Shown here piece after piece: positions 26,377 through 34,991 of a stretch of DNA of 64,000 bases. The translations under genes were made by a program, and so were the position numbers. Under the pieces are notes generated by a model. The model made no database searches, was not told the origin of the DNA, and worked only from the letters and a program-made list of their open reading frames with translations. Source of the DNA: Moorena producens 3L (GTDB lineage: Bacteria > Cyanobacteriota > Cyanobacteriia > Cyanobacteriales > Coleofasciculaceae); NCBI RefSeq assembly GCF_000211815.1, contig NZ_GL890840.1, forward strand, positions 366,141-430,140, in the 5' to 3' direction. How positions within the stretch are numbered: the first letter of the stretch is position 1; each line of letters opens with the position of its first letter.

Positions 26377-28200
26377 TTATCTGGAAGTCGCAGACCTATA
26401 TGGAGGGGGAGATCGGCTTAAACCACAGCTCTCATAAAAACGATGGTAGAATCCAGCGTCCTCCAGCAATTCCTGGTGCGTCCCCGCCTCCACCACCTTT
26501 CCCTGCTCCAACACTACAATCCGATCTGCCTGCCGAATCGTGGACAGCCGGTGGGCGATGATGAAGGTTGTCCTGCCTGCCATCAACCGCTCTAAGGCTT
26601 CCATCAGCAGCGCCTCCGTCTGGGCATCCAGGGCAGAAGTGGGTTCATCGAGAATCAGCACCGGCGCATCCTTGAGCAGCGCTCTGGCGATCGCAATCCG
26701 CTGCCTTTGTCCTCCCGAAAGGGTGCCTCCTCGCTCGCCAATAACGGTATCGTAGCCCTGGGGCAGCCGTTGAATAAACTCATCGGCGTTGGCAGCTTTT
26801 GCCACTGCCACAATTTCTTCATAGCTAGCTCCAGGACGCCCGTAGGCAATGTTATCTGCTACCGTCAGTGGCAGCAAAAATGGCTCTTGCAACACTATAG
26901 CCACTTGCGATCGCAAACTGCTCAGTTGCACCTGGCGCACGTCCACCCCGTCAAAGAGGACTCGACCCTGCCAGGGGTCGAAAAAGCGGGGGATCAGGGA
27001 AACTAAGGTGCTCTTCCCAGCTCCCGTCATTCCTACCAAAGCGATTGTCTCTCCTGGTTGCACCTCCAGAGTAATGTCCTGGAGGATGGGGTGACCGGGT
27101 TTGTAGCCAAAGGTGACTCGCTCTAGGCGAATGTGTCCCCTTACTCCAGGGGGACACGGCGGCAACGGCTTGGCTCCGGTCTCCTCCTGTACCTGATCTT
27201 GGACATCTAACATTTCTAAGACTCGGCGAGCACCCGCAGCCCCTGATGCGAAACCAGATGAAATGTAGGCTAGGGTTTCCATAGGCGCATACAAGGAGGC
27301 GAGATAAGATAGGAAGACGAGGAGGCTGCCTAAAGACAGCGATCCCTCCAAAACCTGAAAGCCCCCAATCAGAATCATTACCGCTGTGCCCATCGCTGTT
27401 ACCCCGCTAACGCTAACTTTGAATTGTAGCTGGGAGAGGACAGCGCGCAAATGAGCTTGGACTACTTGCCGAGATAGGTTGCGGAACCGGTTATCTTCGT
27501 GGGCTTCACGGCTAAATGCTTGAACAATTGGTACTGCTGTCAGCGCCTGCTCACTCAGCGCCATGATCTCGCCTTCGAGCTGTTGATGCTGGTAGTTACG
27601 TTCAGTCATAGGCTGGTTAAAAAACCGGATTAACACCACTAACAGTGGAGCAACAAGCAGTGCCAGCAGTGACAGGGTGGGATCAAGTTGCCACATCACG
27701 GCTAACATCGCGACCAAACTGACCAGGGAAGTGAGTATGGGGAGGAAGACATTCATCACCAGTACCTGTATGCAGCGGCTATCAGTCATCACTCGCCTGA
27801 TCAGATCGCCAGTGGGTTGTTGACCGTGGAAACCCAGAGAAAGACGCTGTAGGTGATCGAACAGTACTGCCCCCAAGCTGTACGCCATTCGACTGCCGAT
27901 GCCATTTCCAACGTAATTCTGAATAATGCGAACTGCCTCACTGGCTAGAAATAGCAAGATCGTGCTGCCAGCTAACCAACCTAGTAACCAAGAAGGTGAT
28001 TCTTCACCAGGTATGGCTTTAAGCCAGGTAAAGGAGTGCGGGAGCGGCTGGTCGGTCAAAACATAATCGACGATCAACTTTAGGGGCCAGGGCTTGAGTA
28101 CATTAAGTCCTACCCCCACAAGCATCAGCAGCATCATTGATAAGAGTCCGCGCCTATGGGGCAGGGCGTAGGGTATCAGTCGTAGCCACCATCGCTTCAT
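26377..28200 (-). CDS. ABC exporter half-transporter B (TMD-NBD)
   Basis: This 607-residue protein has a six-helix exporter-type membrane domain (about residues 15-320) followed by a nucleotide-binding domain. The NBD contains Walker A GMTGAGKST, the Q-loop LQEPFLLPL, signature LSGGQRQRIA, Walker B VLILDEPTSALD and the H-loop IIAHRLST. This is the MdlB/MsbA layout. Its ATG overlaps the TGA of the gene before it (ATGA at 28197-28200), so the two halves are translationally coupled and probably form a heterodimer. Both catalytic Glu residues (DEP) look intact in the pair, so neither site is obviously degenerate. By context it exports the product assembled by the downstream glycosyltransferases, or a lipid-linked intermediate. 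Confidence 0.93.
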   Translation of the reverse strand: MKRWWLRLIPYALPHRRGLLSMMLLMLVGVGLNVLKPWPLKLIVDYVLTDQPLPHSFTWLKAIPGEESPSWLLGWLAGSTILLFLASEAVRIIQNYVGNGIGSRMAYSLGAVLFDHLQRLSLGFHGQQPTGDLIRRVMTDSRCIQVLVMNVFLPILTSLVSLVAMLAVMWQLDPTLSLLALLVAPLLVVLIRFFNQPMTERNYQHQQLEGEIMALSEQALTAVPIVQAFSREAHEDNRFRNLSRQVVQAHLRAVLSQLQFKVSVSGVTAMGTAVMILIGGFQVLEGSLSLGSLLVFLSYLASLYAPMETLAYISSGFASGAAGARRVLEMLDVQDQVQEETGAKPLPPCPPGVRGHIRLERVTFGYKPGHPILQDITLEVQPGETIALVGMTGAGKSTLVSLIPRFFDPWQGRVLFDGVDVRQVQLSSLRSQVAIVLQEPFLLPLTVADNIAYGRPGASYEEIVAVAKAANADEFIQRLPQGYDTVIGERGGTLSGGQRQRIAIARALLKDAPVLILDEPTSALDAQTEALLMEALERLMAGRTTFIIAHRLSTIRQADRIVVLEQGKVVEAGTHQELLEDAGFYHRFYESCGLSRSPPPYRSATSR

Positions 28201-30023
28201 AACACCACCTCCGACGGGGAGTCAGAAAACTGCAAAGTGTGCAAGCGCTGGTAAAGACCACCCACGGCCAGCAACTTCTGGTGCGTCCCCATCTCCACCA
28301 CCTGACCCCCGTCCAGCACAGCGATCCGGTTTGCTTGCCGAATAGTGGAGAGCCGGTGGGCAATAATGAAAGTGGTCCGCCCTGCCATCAATCGCTCTAT
28401 AGCTGATAGCAGCAGGGCTTCGGTTTGCCCGTCCAAGGCAGAAGTGGGTTCGTCGAGAATCAGTACCGGAGCATCCTTGAGCAGTGCCCGGGCGATCGCA
28501 ATCCGCTGCCTTTGTCCTCCCGAAAGGGTCGCCCCTCGCTCGCCAATAACCGTGTCGTAACCCTGGGGCAGCCGTTTAATAAACTCATCGGCGTTGGCAG
28601 CTTTGGCCACTGTTACAATTTCTTCATAGCTAGCTCCGGGACGCCCGTAGGCAATGTTATCTGCCACCGTCAGCGGCAGGAGGAAAGGTTCCTGCAAGAC
28701 CAACCCTATTTGCGATCGCAAACTGGTCAGTTGCAACTGGCGCACATCCACCCCGTCCAGGAGTACTCGTCCCTGCCAGGGGTCGAAAAAGCGGGGGATC
28801 AGAGAAACCAGGGTACTCTTGCCAGCACCCGTCAACCCCACTAGGGCGATTGTTTCTCCTGGCTGGGCTTCCAGAGTAATATCTTTGAGAACCGGATCCC
28901 CTAATTGGTACCCGAAGCTGACCTTTTCTAGGCGCACCCATCCTTTGGATCCCCCAGGGGGTAGGGGCTGGGCTCCAGGGGCATCCTGTACCTCTTCCTT
29001 AGCATCCAAGACTTCCAGCACCCGATCAATACTTGCTTCCACGGATTTCAGACTTCCATAGGTAGTTAGCAGACTCCTAAATGCTTTTTGCAGAGATTGC
29101 AAATAGGCGAGGAAGACCAGGAAACTACCGACCGTAATTGTCCCCAATAATACCTGCTGCCCCCCGGCATAGAAAACAATCGCAGTACCAACTGTAGTAA
29201 TTGAGCCGTTGGCAAATCCGTAGGTACTCTTGAGCAGGGTGCCCCGTTGGGACTGAGCAACTGCGTCCGTTGCCAGGTACTGGAACTGCTTTCTATTGCG
29301 GTTTTCCGTGCCAAATGCCTGTACTACCGGGATCGCGGTGAAGGTCTGGTGGACGAAACTCAGCAGACGGGACTGGGCTTCCCGGTTCAGCTTCGTCCGG
29401 CGTTTGAGCCGGGCACCGAAAAACAGGGTGGAACCCCCCATCAGTGGCGCTACTGCTAGGGATAGCAGGGTTAGTGTTGGCTCTAGGTTCCAGGCAACGA
29501 TGCCAATGCTCAACAAAGTCAGCACTTGCTGGGCAGGTGAGACCAGCAGGGCATTAGTCAAGGTATATACACAATAGGTGTCTACTGTCAAGCGACTCAG
29601 GGAATCACCGACACTGCGCTGACTGTGGAACAGCAGCGAGAGGCGTTGGAGTCGATGAAACAGCTTCTGTGCCAGGTCATAGACCATGCGTTGACCAGCA
29701 GCGCTCCAGAACCAGATTAGACCCACTTCAAGGATAGCATTCAGGGCATAGAGTCCGAGGCTAGCAAGAGCAGCTGTAACAACCAGCACAAAGGGCGTCA
29801 CGGTCAGGTTCCAGTTCCCCAAAAGCGACCCAACTACCGCTGGCACAGCCGTGTCACCAAGTGCGTAATCCACCAGGATTTTCATCGGCCAGGGTTGGAG
29901 AGTGGTAACAAAGGAGGTGGCTGCAGTCAAAGCGAGAATCACTACGAAGGTACGCCACTGGCGCAGTGGGTATAGGAGCATACGCCGGTATCGGTGCTTC
30001 GTTGCTGCAATTTCTGGACTCAT
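28197..30023 (-). CDS. ABC exporter half-transporter A (TMD-NBD)
   Basis: This 608-residue protein has the same plan as its partner at 26377-28200: exporter transmembrane domain (about 20-320), then NBD with Walker A GLTGAGKST, LQEPFLLPL, LSGGQRQRIA, VLILDEPTSALD and IIAHRLST. The NBD halves of the two genes are nearly identical over long stretches of DNA (compare 26530-27060 with 28330-28860), while the membrane domains diverge. That indicates a tandem duplication with continued sequence exchange in the NBD. The gene starts directly at the stop of the GH/GT2 gene (no gap) and overlaps the partner's start by four bases. It probably acts with that partner as a heterodimeric exporter in the cytoplasmic membrane. 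Confidence 0.93.
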   Translation of the reverse strand: MSPEIAATKHRYRRMLLYPLRQWRTFVVILALTAATSFVTTLQPWPMKILVDYALGDTAVPAVVGSLLGNWNLTVTPFVLVVTAALASLGLYALNAILEVGLIWFWSAAGQRMVYDLAQKLFHRLQRLSLLFHSQRSVGDSLSRLTVDTYCVYTLTNALLVSPAQQVLTLLSIGIVAWNLEPTLTLLSLAVAPLMGGSTLFFGARLKRRTKLNREAQSRLLSFVHQTFTAIPVVQAFGTENRNRKQFQYLATDAVAQSQRGTLLKSTYGFANGSITTVGTAIVFYAGGQQVLLGTITVGSFLVFLAYLQSLQKAFRSLLTTYGSLKSVEASIDRVLEVLDAKEEVQDAPGAQPLPPGGSKGWVRLEKVSFGYQLGDPVLKDITLEAQPGETIALVGLTGAGKSTLVSLIPRFFDPWQGRVLLDGVDVRQLQLTSLRSQIGLVLQEPFLLPLTVADNIAYGRPGASYEEIVTVAKAANADEFIKRLPQGYDTVIGERGATLSGGQRQRIAIARALLKDAPVLILDEPTSALDGQTEALLLSAIERLMAGRTTFIIAHRLSTIRQANRIAVLDGGQVVEMGTHQKLLAVGGLYQRLHTLQFSDSPSEVVL

Positions 30024-32579
30024 CTACAGTTCCACTCCTATGATCGCAGCTTGCTTATTTTGCTGTGAGTTCGTAGGATTGTTGGTGGCAGATTCGAGAT
30101 TAATGCCTTCTAACTGTCTGAGTACGTAAAGGTAGGAAGCTTTGGCAGTAGCACAATCCTGGAAATTTGCCAGCAAGAGCAGTACAGCTACTGTTCCAAG
30201 AATAGCAGAAGCCATACCTGCCTGGTCAAAGGCTGCTACAGCACAGAGCAGTAGCAAAAGGAACTTAATGATTAAGGCAGGGACAGCAACCCTCGGCCAG
30301 GAGCGGAATCGCAGCAGTTGCTTACCCCCACCGTGCTCTTCAATGGTCATTAGTATCCGGACAGCGCCGAACAACCCACCCCGCACCTCCAGATCCCAGC
30401 GGTCGAAATCACTGCCACGGTAAATCACTGCTCCCTGTTCCCGGAGTCCAAATTCTAACCTTTCCAACCACTGTTCCTGGGACTGCCAAGACTCGCTCCA
30501 GATCTGATCTTTCCGAGGTCTGGGAAATTGCAAAAAGGAGACACCACGCCTTCGCCAGGGGGTGAGCCCGTTGTCAAGGCGACCTTTGAGTCGTGCCAGG
30601 GGCTGTAGCAGATACAGGAGTACTGTCAAGCTATAAAGCTGGAAGCGGGGGAGGCGAGATGCAACAGGGGTTGTAAAAGAAGCTTTAGAAGCACTCAGGA
30701 TGGCTTGAGTAACAGGTGCAGCAATAGCAGCAAGCAGGAAGGGGACTGTCCAGACCATTGGTTTCCAGAGCAGTCCCAGGCTGGACAGCCCTGCAAGAGC
30801 GAGGATGACTAGGTACCATTCCGGCATGGTTGGCAGTGCGGGAAACAGCCCTGGTGCAGGCTGATAGACAGATTGGAACAGGGCACTACCCCAAGTCCCG
30901 TGATATATCCGACTTAAGCGCCAGCCCAGTATCTGCACTAGCCCCTTACCGTAAAGCCGCCCAGACCAATTGAGATGACCGGCGGCATTATACTTTTGTG
31001 GCCATTTCTGTTCCAGTAGGGCTTCAGCCTTACCATATCCTTGTTGCTGTTTCCAGTACATCTTCACCGAGTTGCGGCGATGATGCCAGACAACGGCGCT
31101 GGGGCTGAAACCTATTTTCCAGCCACGCTCCTGTAGCCGCCAGCAGATATCCACGTCATCCCCCGCAGCCCGAAACCGGGGATCAAATCCACCAATCTCT
31201 TGGAGGTGGGTTTTCCAGTAAGCCATGTTGCAACCAGGAATGTGTTCTGCCTCCTGATCGGAAAGCAGGACATGGATTGGTCCTCCCGGTGCGTTGCTAA
31301 CACAATCCGCTATCAAGCCATCACCGGGAGGGGGGATATTGGGTCCACCAACTCCTGCCCAGTCTCCTTTCAGGAAAGTAGCAGCTAGATAGGTGAGCCA
31401 GTGGGGATCGGGATAGGCATCGTCGTCGATGTAGGCGATGATGGCACCCGTAGCGGCTTCTAAGGCGGTATTCCGGGCACTGCTTAACCCCCTATTTTGC
31501 TTGTGGATGATTACCCGCACCTTGTATTCCTTAGCAATTGCAGCAACGCCATCAGTAGAACCGTCATCCACTACAATAACTTCATAGTTAGGATAATCGA
31601 GATATTGCAACGCTTCCAAGGTATCTCGTATGGTACTTGCTCCGTTGTAGGAGCAGACAGCTACCGAGATCCGTGGGCAGGGGAGGTATGCCGGAAATGG
31701 TCCTGCGGCAAAGGCTTGGTGAACGGCTGAGAGCGCCGGTTTAGGACGCCTTTGGCGATCAGTGAGACCGAAATCCCAGTCTTCGATGTCAAAACCTCCC
31801 CGATACCATTCGTCAGTCCAGGCAAAGACAAAACAGCCAGCACAGCCAGCTGCCAAGATAGTTTGGATTTGCCAGTCCAGGGTTTTCGCCTGTGTTTCCT
31901 CCCCGTTTCTGAGGCTATCTAGCCCAATCTCAGCCATCACCAACGGTCGATCCCCTGCTATATTATGGAGGCGGGCAAGGTAAGCTTCCAGTCGGTCCCG
32001 GGACTCTAGATAGACATTAAAACAGACAAAATCCACAAAAGGAAGTTGTAAATACTCGGTGCTAGGATAGTTGACATAAGTCACCAGGGCTTCTGAATCT
32101 TCGGCTTTGACAGTTAGATAAAGTCTTTTGAGGAAATTCTCCACCCGTTGACGACCATACCAGCGCACAATGGGGGCTGGTATCTCATTACCGATAGCAT
32201 AGCAGAGAATTGCCTGGTGTCCAACACAGGCACGCACCCCCGCCCGTACTCGCTTTTCTATGTCTTGGATGCGCTTCTTCTGATCGAGGAAGGCAATATG
32301 CTGTTCCCAAGGTAGTCCTACCATCACATAAAGGTTGTGCTTGGCAGCCAAATCAAGCAACCAGCCAGGGGGAACAGTGTAGGTGCGAACTGAGTTAATT
32401 CCCTGTGACGCCATCATGGCAAAATCCCGGGCAACTACATCGGGTTTGGGATACAGTTCCCCCTGCCTATTGGGGCGAAATGTTCCATACGTGACTCCCT
32501 TAATATAAAGTTTTTTGCTCCCAACGACAATAAACTTGCCTTTGACTGCAGGGCAAATTTTAGTCTTGCAACTCTTCAT
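30024..32579 (-). CDS. Glycoside-hydrolase-like / GT2 membrane fusion protein
   Basis: This 851-residue protein combines three parts. Residues ~15-295 resemble a clan GH-A TIM barrel: FIVVGSKKLYIKGVTYGTF at the start, AIGNEIP (Glu132, acid/base position) and MAEIGLDS (Glu217, nucleophile position). Residues ~305-560 are a GT2 domain with VCSYNG, VVDDGSTDG, YIDDDAYPD and AAGDDVDICWRL. The rest (~590-820) carries four or so hydrophobic segments around a soluble insert, so the protein is membrane-bound. Both GH glutamates and the GT2 acidic motifs are present, so both halves could be active. It is the first gene of the long minus-strand locus and abuts the ABC exporter pair. Coupling synthesis, trimming and export of one glycan is a reasonable inference. 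Confidence 0.85.
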   Translation of the reverse strand: MKSCKTKICPAVKGKFIVVGSKKLYIKGVTYGTFRPNRQGELYPKPDVVARDFAMMASQGINSVRTYTVPPGWLLDLAAKHNLYVMVGLPWEQHIAFLDQKKRIQDIEKRVRAGVRACVGHQAILCYAIGNEIPAPIVRWYGRQRVENFLKRLYLTVKAEDSEALVTYVNYPSTEYLQLPFVDFVCFNVYLESRDRLEAYLARLHNIAGDRPLVMAEIGLDSLRNGEETQAKTLDWQIQTILAAGCAGCFVFAWTDEWYRGGFDIEDWDFGLTDRQRRPKPALSAVHQAFAAGPFPAYLPCPRISVAVCSYNGASTIRDTLEALQYLDYPNYEVIVVDDGSTDGVAAIAKEYKVRVIIHKQNRGLSSARNTALEAATGAIIAYIDDDAYPDPHWLTYLAATFLKGDWAGVGGPNIPPPGDGLIADCVSNAPGGPIHVLLSDQEAEHIPGCNMAYWKTHLQEIGGFDPRFRAAGDDVDICWRLQERGWKIGFSPSAVVWHHRRNSVKMYWKQQQGYGKAEALLEQKWPQKYNAAGHLNWSGRLYGKGLVQILGWRLSRIYHGTWGSALFQSVYQPAPGLFPALPTMPEWYLVILALAGLSSLGLLWKPMVWTVPFLLAAIAAPVTQAILSASKASFTTPVASRLPRFQLYSLTVLLYLLQPLARLKGRLDNGLTPWRRRGVSFLQFPRPRKDQIWSESWQSQEQWLERLEFGLREQGAVIYRGSDFDRWDLEVRGGLFGAVRILMTIEEHGGGKQLLRFRSWPRVAVPALIIKFLLLLLCAVAAFDQAGMASAILGTVAVLLLLANFQDCATAKASYLYVLRQLEGINLESATNNPTNSQQNKQAAIIGVEL

Positions 32580-32769
32580 AACAATTTGGGGTTGGTAAGG
32601 GAAAAAACGAATACTCCTGTCATTGTCTTGATGCAGTCGCTCCTAAGTGACTGCATCTGTGAGGTATTGGTGAGGAGTTGATCCTCTTACATAAAGAGCA
32701 CAAGGGTAGAGCTTCCCTTGACCTATAAACTATAGGAGTATCTATCTTTCCTGTGTACAGTGTATTGAT

Positions 32770-32833
32770 GCAGCGTATTGATGCAGTCGGCCAAAGGGGG
32801 TTTCCCCCATGAGGGACTGCATCAATACGCTGC
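32770..32833. repeat. 19-bp perfect inverted repeat
   Basis: GCAGCGTATTGATGCAGTC (32770-32788) is the exact reverse complement of 32815-32833. The loop contains GGGGGTTTCCCCC. The palindrome abuts the truncated end of the IscB remnant. Confidence 0.8.
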
Positions 32834-33027
32834 AATATTTATGACTGATTCCTTGAACCAGTCCGTGTTTTTTTAAAATATTGAATGAGCTGGTTGGGCG
32901 AGTAGCAACTCGACCTGTATAGGTTCCTATTTTTGGGCCAAAGCGTGACAATAGCTTTGACAATATACACCGTTGGGAACCCTTTCAAAAAGTTGAATCT
33001 GGCTACATAGCGACTAGGAAAACCAAA
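32832..33027 (-). pseudogene. Remnant of an IscB-type (RuvC/HNH) nuclease, C-terminal part
   Basis: On the minus strand, FGFPSRYVARF...LKGFPTVYIVKAIV, then after a frame change GPKIGTYTGRVATRPTSSFN, then HGLVQGISHKYC, follow the order of the C-terminal region of IscB proteins (KGFxTGDxVxA, GxYxGRVAVRxxGSFNI, VQGIxxxYC). At least one frameshift separates the two parts, the RuvC and HNH regions are gone, and the 3' end stops at a palindromic repeat. This is assigned from remembered family pattern. Confidence 0.6.
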
Positions 33028-33515
33028 CTTATTTTACCACACATCTGACCATTCCCATGTCCTAAGGGCGTTAATTAACCAGGTGTGATAATCTTCAATA
33101 AAAAAAACTATCAACTTGACCAACCTTGGCGGCATATAACCAATGAGTTTTAGGAAGGTTTTGACCAGAAGTGTTGAATCGCTTAATAAAACTTACTATA
33201 AATCAGTCTAGGAGTGCTGTCAAGAAGCAATTGCTAAAAATATATAATCTTTTTAAACCAATGAATATCACTTATTTATTGACTCATACCTCCTGGTAAA
33301 TAGCGAAGTTGATCTAATCAAGATGTCATCCATTTTTGGAAATGGAGCACTCATTTTGGCTAATAATTAACTAGTCATAATTTATTCAAATATCTCACAA
33401 TTTGAGCTAGATTTTTGTTGAAGGTTTTAAAGCTTGAACGCTTCTGGATAAATACAGTCTCCTGTTAGGAGTTTTCTTTGACGTATTTTTTATAACCAAC
33501 TGCATCAATCCTAGC

Positions 33516-33562
33516 CAACTATTACTCCTAAGTCTAGGCAAAATGGCAACTATTACTCCTAA
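33516..33562. repeat. 16-bp direct repeat, two copies
   Basis: CAACTATTACTCCTAA occurs at 33516-33531 and 33547-33562 in the same orientation, about three helical turns apart, some 440 bp before the ParB-like gene. Binding-site pair or chance repeat; undecided. Confidence 0.4.
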
Positions 33563-33815
33563 TTCGAGTAGGTTTTAGGTTTGTTTACCTGAAGAGGAAT
33601 CACGGAACGGGGGACGAAGTAGTAGCAGAAACCGAAAACCCGACGCAGGTGCCATGGTTTGTAGCCAACTGCTAGCTGGGGTTTCTGTATCTGACCAGAA
33701 GAGTCAAAAGTAATATATCCTTTCAAAACCCAAGCCGTGCTCGCCCCCCCCGAATAGATAATATACTTGTTGGGAAATAGGGGAGACTAGGAGGTGAGCC
33801 TGCGGGTGAGGGGCA

Positions 33816-33995
33816 ATGATAACTAGTGAGCGAGCACAGAAACAAGACCGACTGCTGCGGGCACTTAGAGGGTTGAACCGGAAAGCATTTGATGAGCTAA
33901 TGCCAAGGTTCAGTGCTGTCTATGAGCAATTTGCCAACAACTCTTATAATAATAAGGTTAAAATTCTGGCAACTCTATTAGTTATGGGGATTTAA
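33816..33995 (+). pseudogene. Transposase N-terminal remnant
   Basis: A 59-codon frame opens MITSERAQKQDRLLRALRGL and continues RKAFDELMPRFSAVYEQF. This matches the N-terminus common to IS5/IS4-like transposases (a short helical region with TGLNRKAFDELLPRFS-type wording), then departs into unrelated residues and stops. GAGGGG precedes the ATG. The stop lies two bases before the ATG of the ParB-like gene, so translation through this fragment could feed into that gene. The catalytic part of the transposase is absent. Confidence 0.6.
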
Positions 33996-33997
33996 AC

Positions 33998-34966
33998 ATG
34001 AGTCCTAGACAAACTACCAGACAAGCGTCCACCAGGTCGACGAAGTCTAAGCCAAAAAACGTTGTTCAACCGGAAAAAGAAGCTATCATTACTGTATTTC
34101 CGGAAAGGCAAGAAGATGCTTCCGCTTTAGCTGCTAAATTAGTACCACTATCCCAGATTGTCCTGCCAGCTACTCAACCCAGGCACTATTTTGACCCCAA
34201 GGCAATGCAATCTCTGGTGGAGTCAGTAGGCCGTGAAGGTATCCTCCAGCCTTTATTAGTAAGGCCAGTGGGTGATAAGTATGAGTTGGTGGCTGGAGAA
34301 AGAAGATATCGCGCCGCTCAAGAATGCTCCTTGAGCGAAGTGCCTGTAACCATCCGGGAGATGTCTGATACTCAGGCAATACAGTATGCGCTGACGGAGA
34401 ATCTGCAACGAGAGGATTTGAACCCGGTGGAGGAGACAGAAGGTATTTTGGATTTACTGGCGCTGAGGTTGTTAACCGATAGGGGATGGGTTATCTCACT
34501 GTTAAATAAATTATCAAAAACTAAACGGCACCTGGCGGCGGACAACGATGTCCGCCCAGAAGATCAACAGATACTTACAGACGTGTTTGCCAGTATTGGC
34601 AAGATGTCTCCTGAGTCTTTCCGAACCCACAGGCTGCCATTACTCAACCTTCCTAGTGATATCTTGGAGGCGTTGAGGTCTGGGTCAATCGAATATACAA
34701 AAGCTAGGGAAATAGGCAAGGTAGAATCGGAATCTGACCGCATGGAGATTCTGGAGGCTGCTATAGAGTATAATTTATCAATCAATCAAATTCGAGAGAG
34801 GGTGAAAGGTTTACAGCCTCCCTCACCAGAGAGGGAACTGCAACAGCAATTGGAAAGTACCTACAAACGAGTGAAAAAATTTAAGGTGTGCTCTAATCCT
34901 GACAAACAGGATAGGTTGAAATCTTTGTTGGCAGAACTGGAAGCTTTGATTGCTGAAGATAAATAA
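33998..34966 (+). CDS. ParB/Spo0J-family nucleoid or partition protein
   Basis: This 322-residue protein has a basic, low-complexity N-terminus (~45 residues), then a ParB/Srx-fold CTPase domain with QPRHYF, ESVGREGILQPLLVRP, LVAGERRYRAAQ and ENLQREDLNPVEE (about 60-150). A helix-turn-helix DNA-binding middle follows (about 165-270), and an acidic/basic helical C-terminus. GERRxRA and ENLQREDLNP are the CTP-binding and clamp-closing motifs. There is no parA ATPase next to it, so it is an orphan copy, perhaps from a plasmid or integrated element. The gap from the transposase remnant is only two bases, and the TolC-like gene converges on its 3' end. Confidence 0.88.
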   Translation: MSPRQTTRQASTRSTKSKPKNVVQPEKEAIITVFPERQEDASALAAKLVPLSQIVLPATQPRHYFDPKAMQSLVESVGREGILQPLLVRPVGDKYELVAGERRYRAAQECSLSEVPVTIREMSDTQAIQYALTENLQREDLNPVEETEGILDLLALRLLTDRGWVISLLNKLSKTKRHLAADNDVRPEDQQILTDVFASIGKMSPESFRTHRLPLLNLPSDILEALRSGSIEYTKAREIGKVESESDRMEILEAAIEYNLSINQIRERVKGLQPPSPERELQQQLESTYKRVKKFKVCSNPDKQDRLKSLLAELEALIAEDK

Positions 34967-34991
34967 GAGCATCTTTGGCGGCTATCAATGT

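Larger units (their letters stand above)
32580..33815. other. 1.2-kb spacer: locus 5' region, palindromes and an IscB remnant
   Basis: The first ~150 bases must hold the leader of the glycosyltransferase/exporter locus; I see no clear promoter there. TGATGCAGTCGCTCC near 32628 pairs with AGTGACTGCATC just after it. The remainder holds a palindrome, an IscB fragment and AT-rich non-coding sequence. Confidence 0.5.

Noticed and set aside
28425..29061. Long plus-strand frames (139 and 135 codons)
   Set aside because: They are antisense shadows of the ABC exporter ATPase domain; equivalent shadows occur under the partner gene.
14220..32579. Polyketide or nonribosomal peptide cluster
   Set aside because: No ketosynthase, adenylation, condensation or carrier-protein motif is present.
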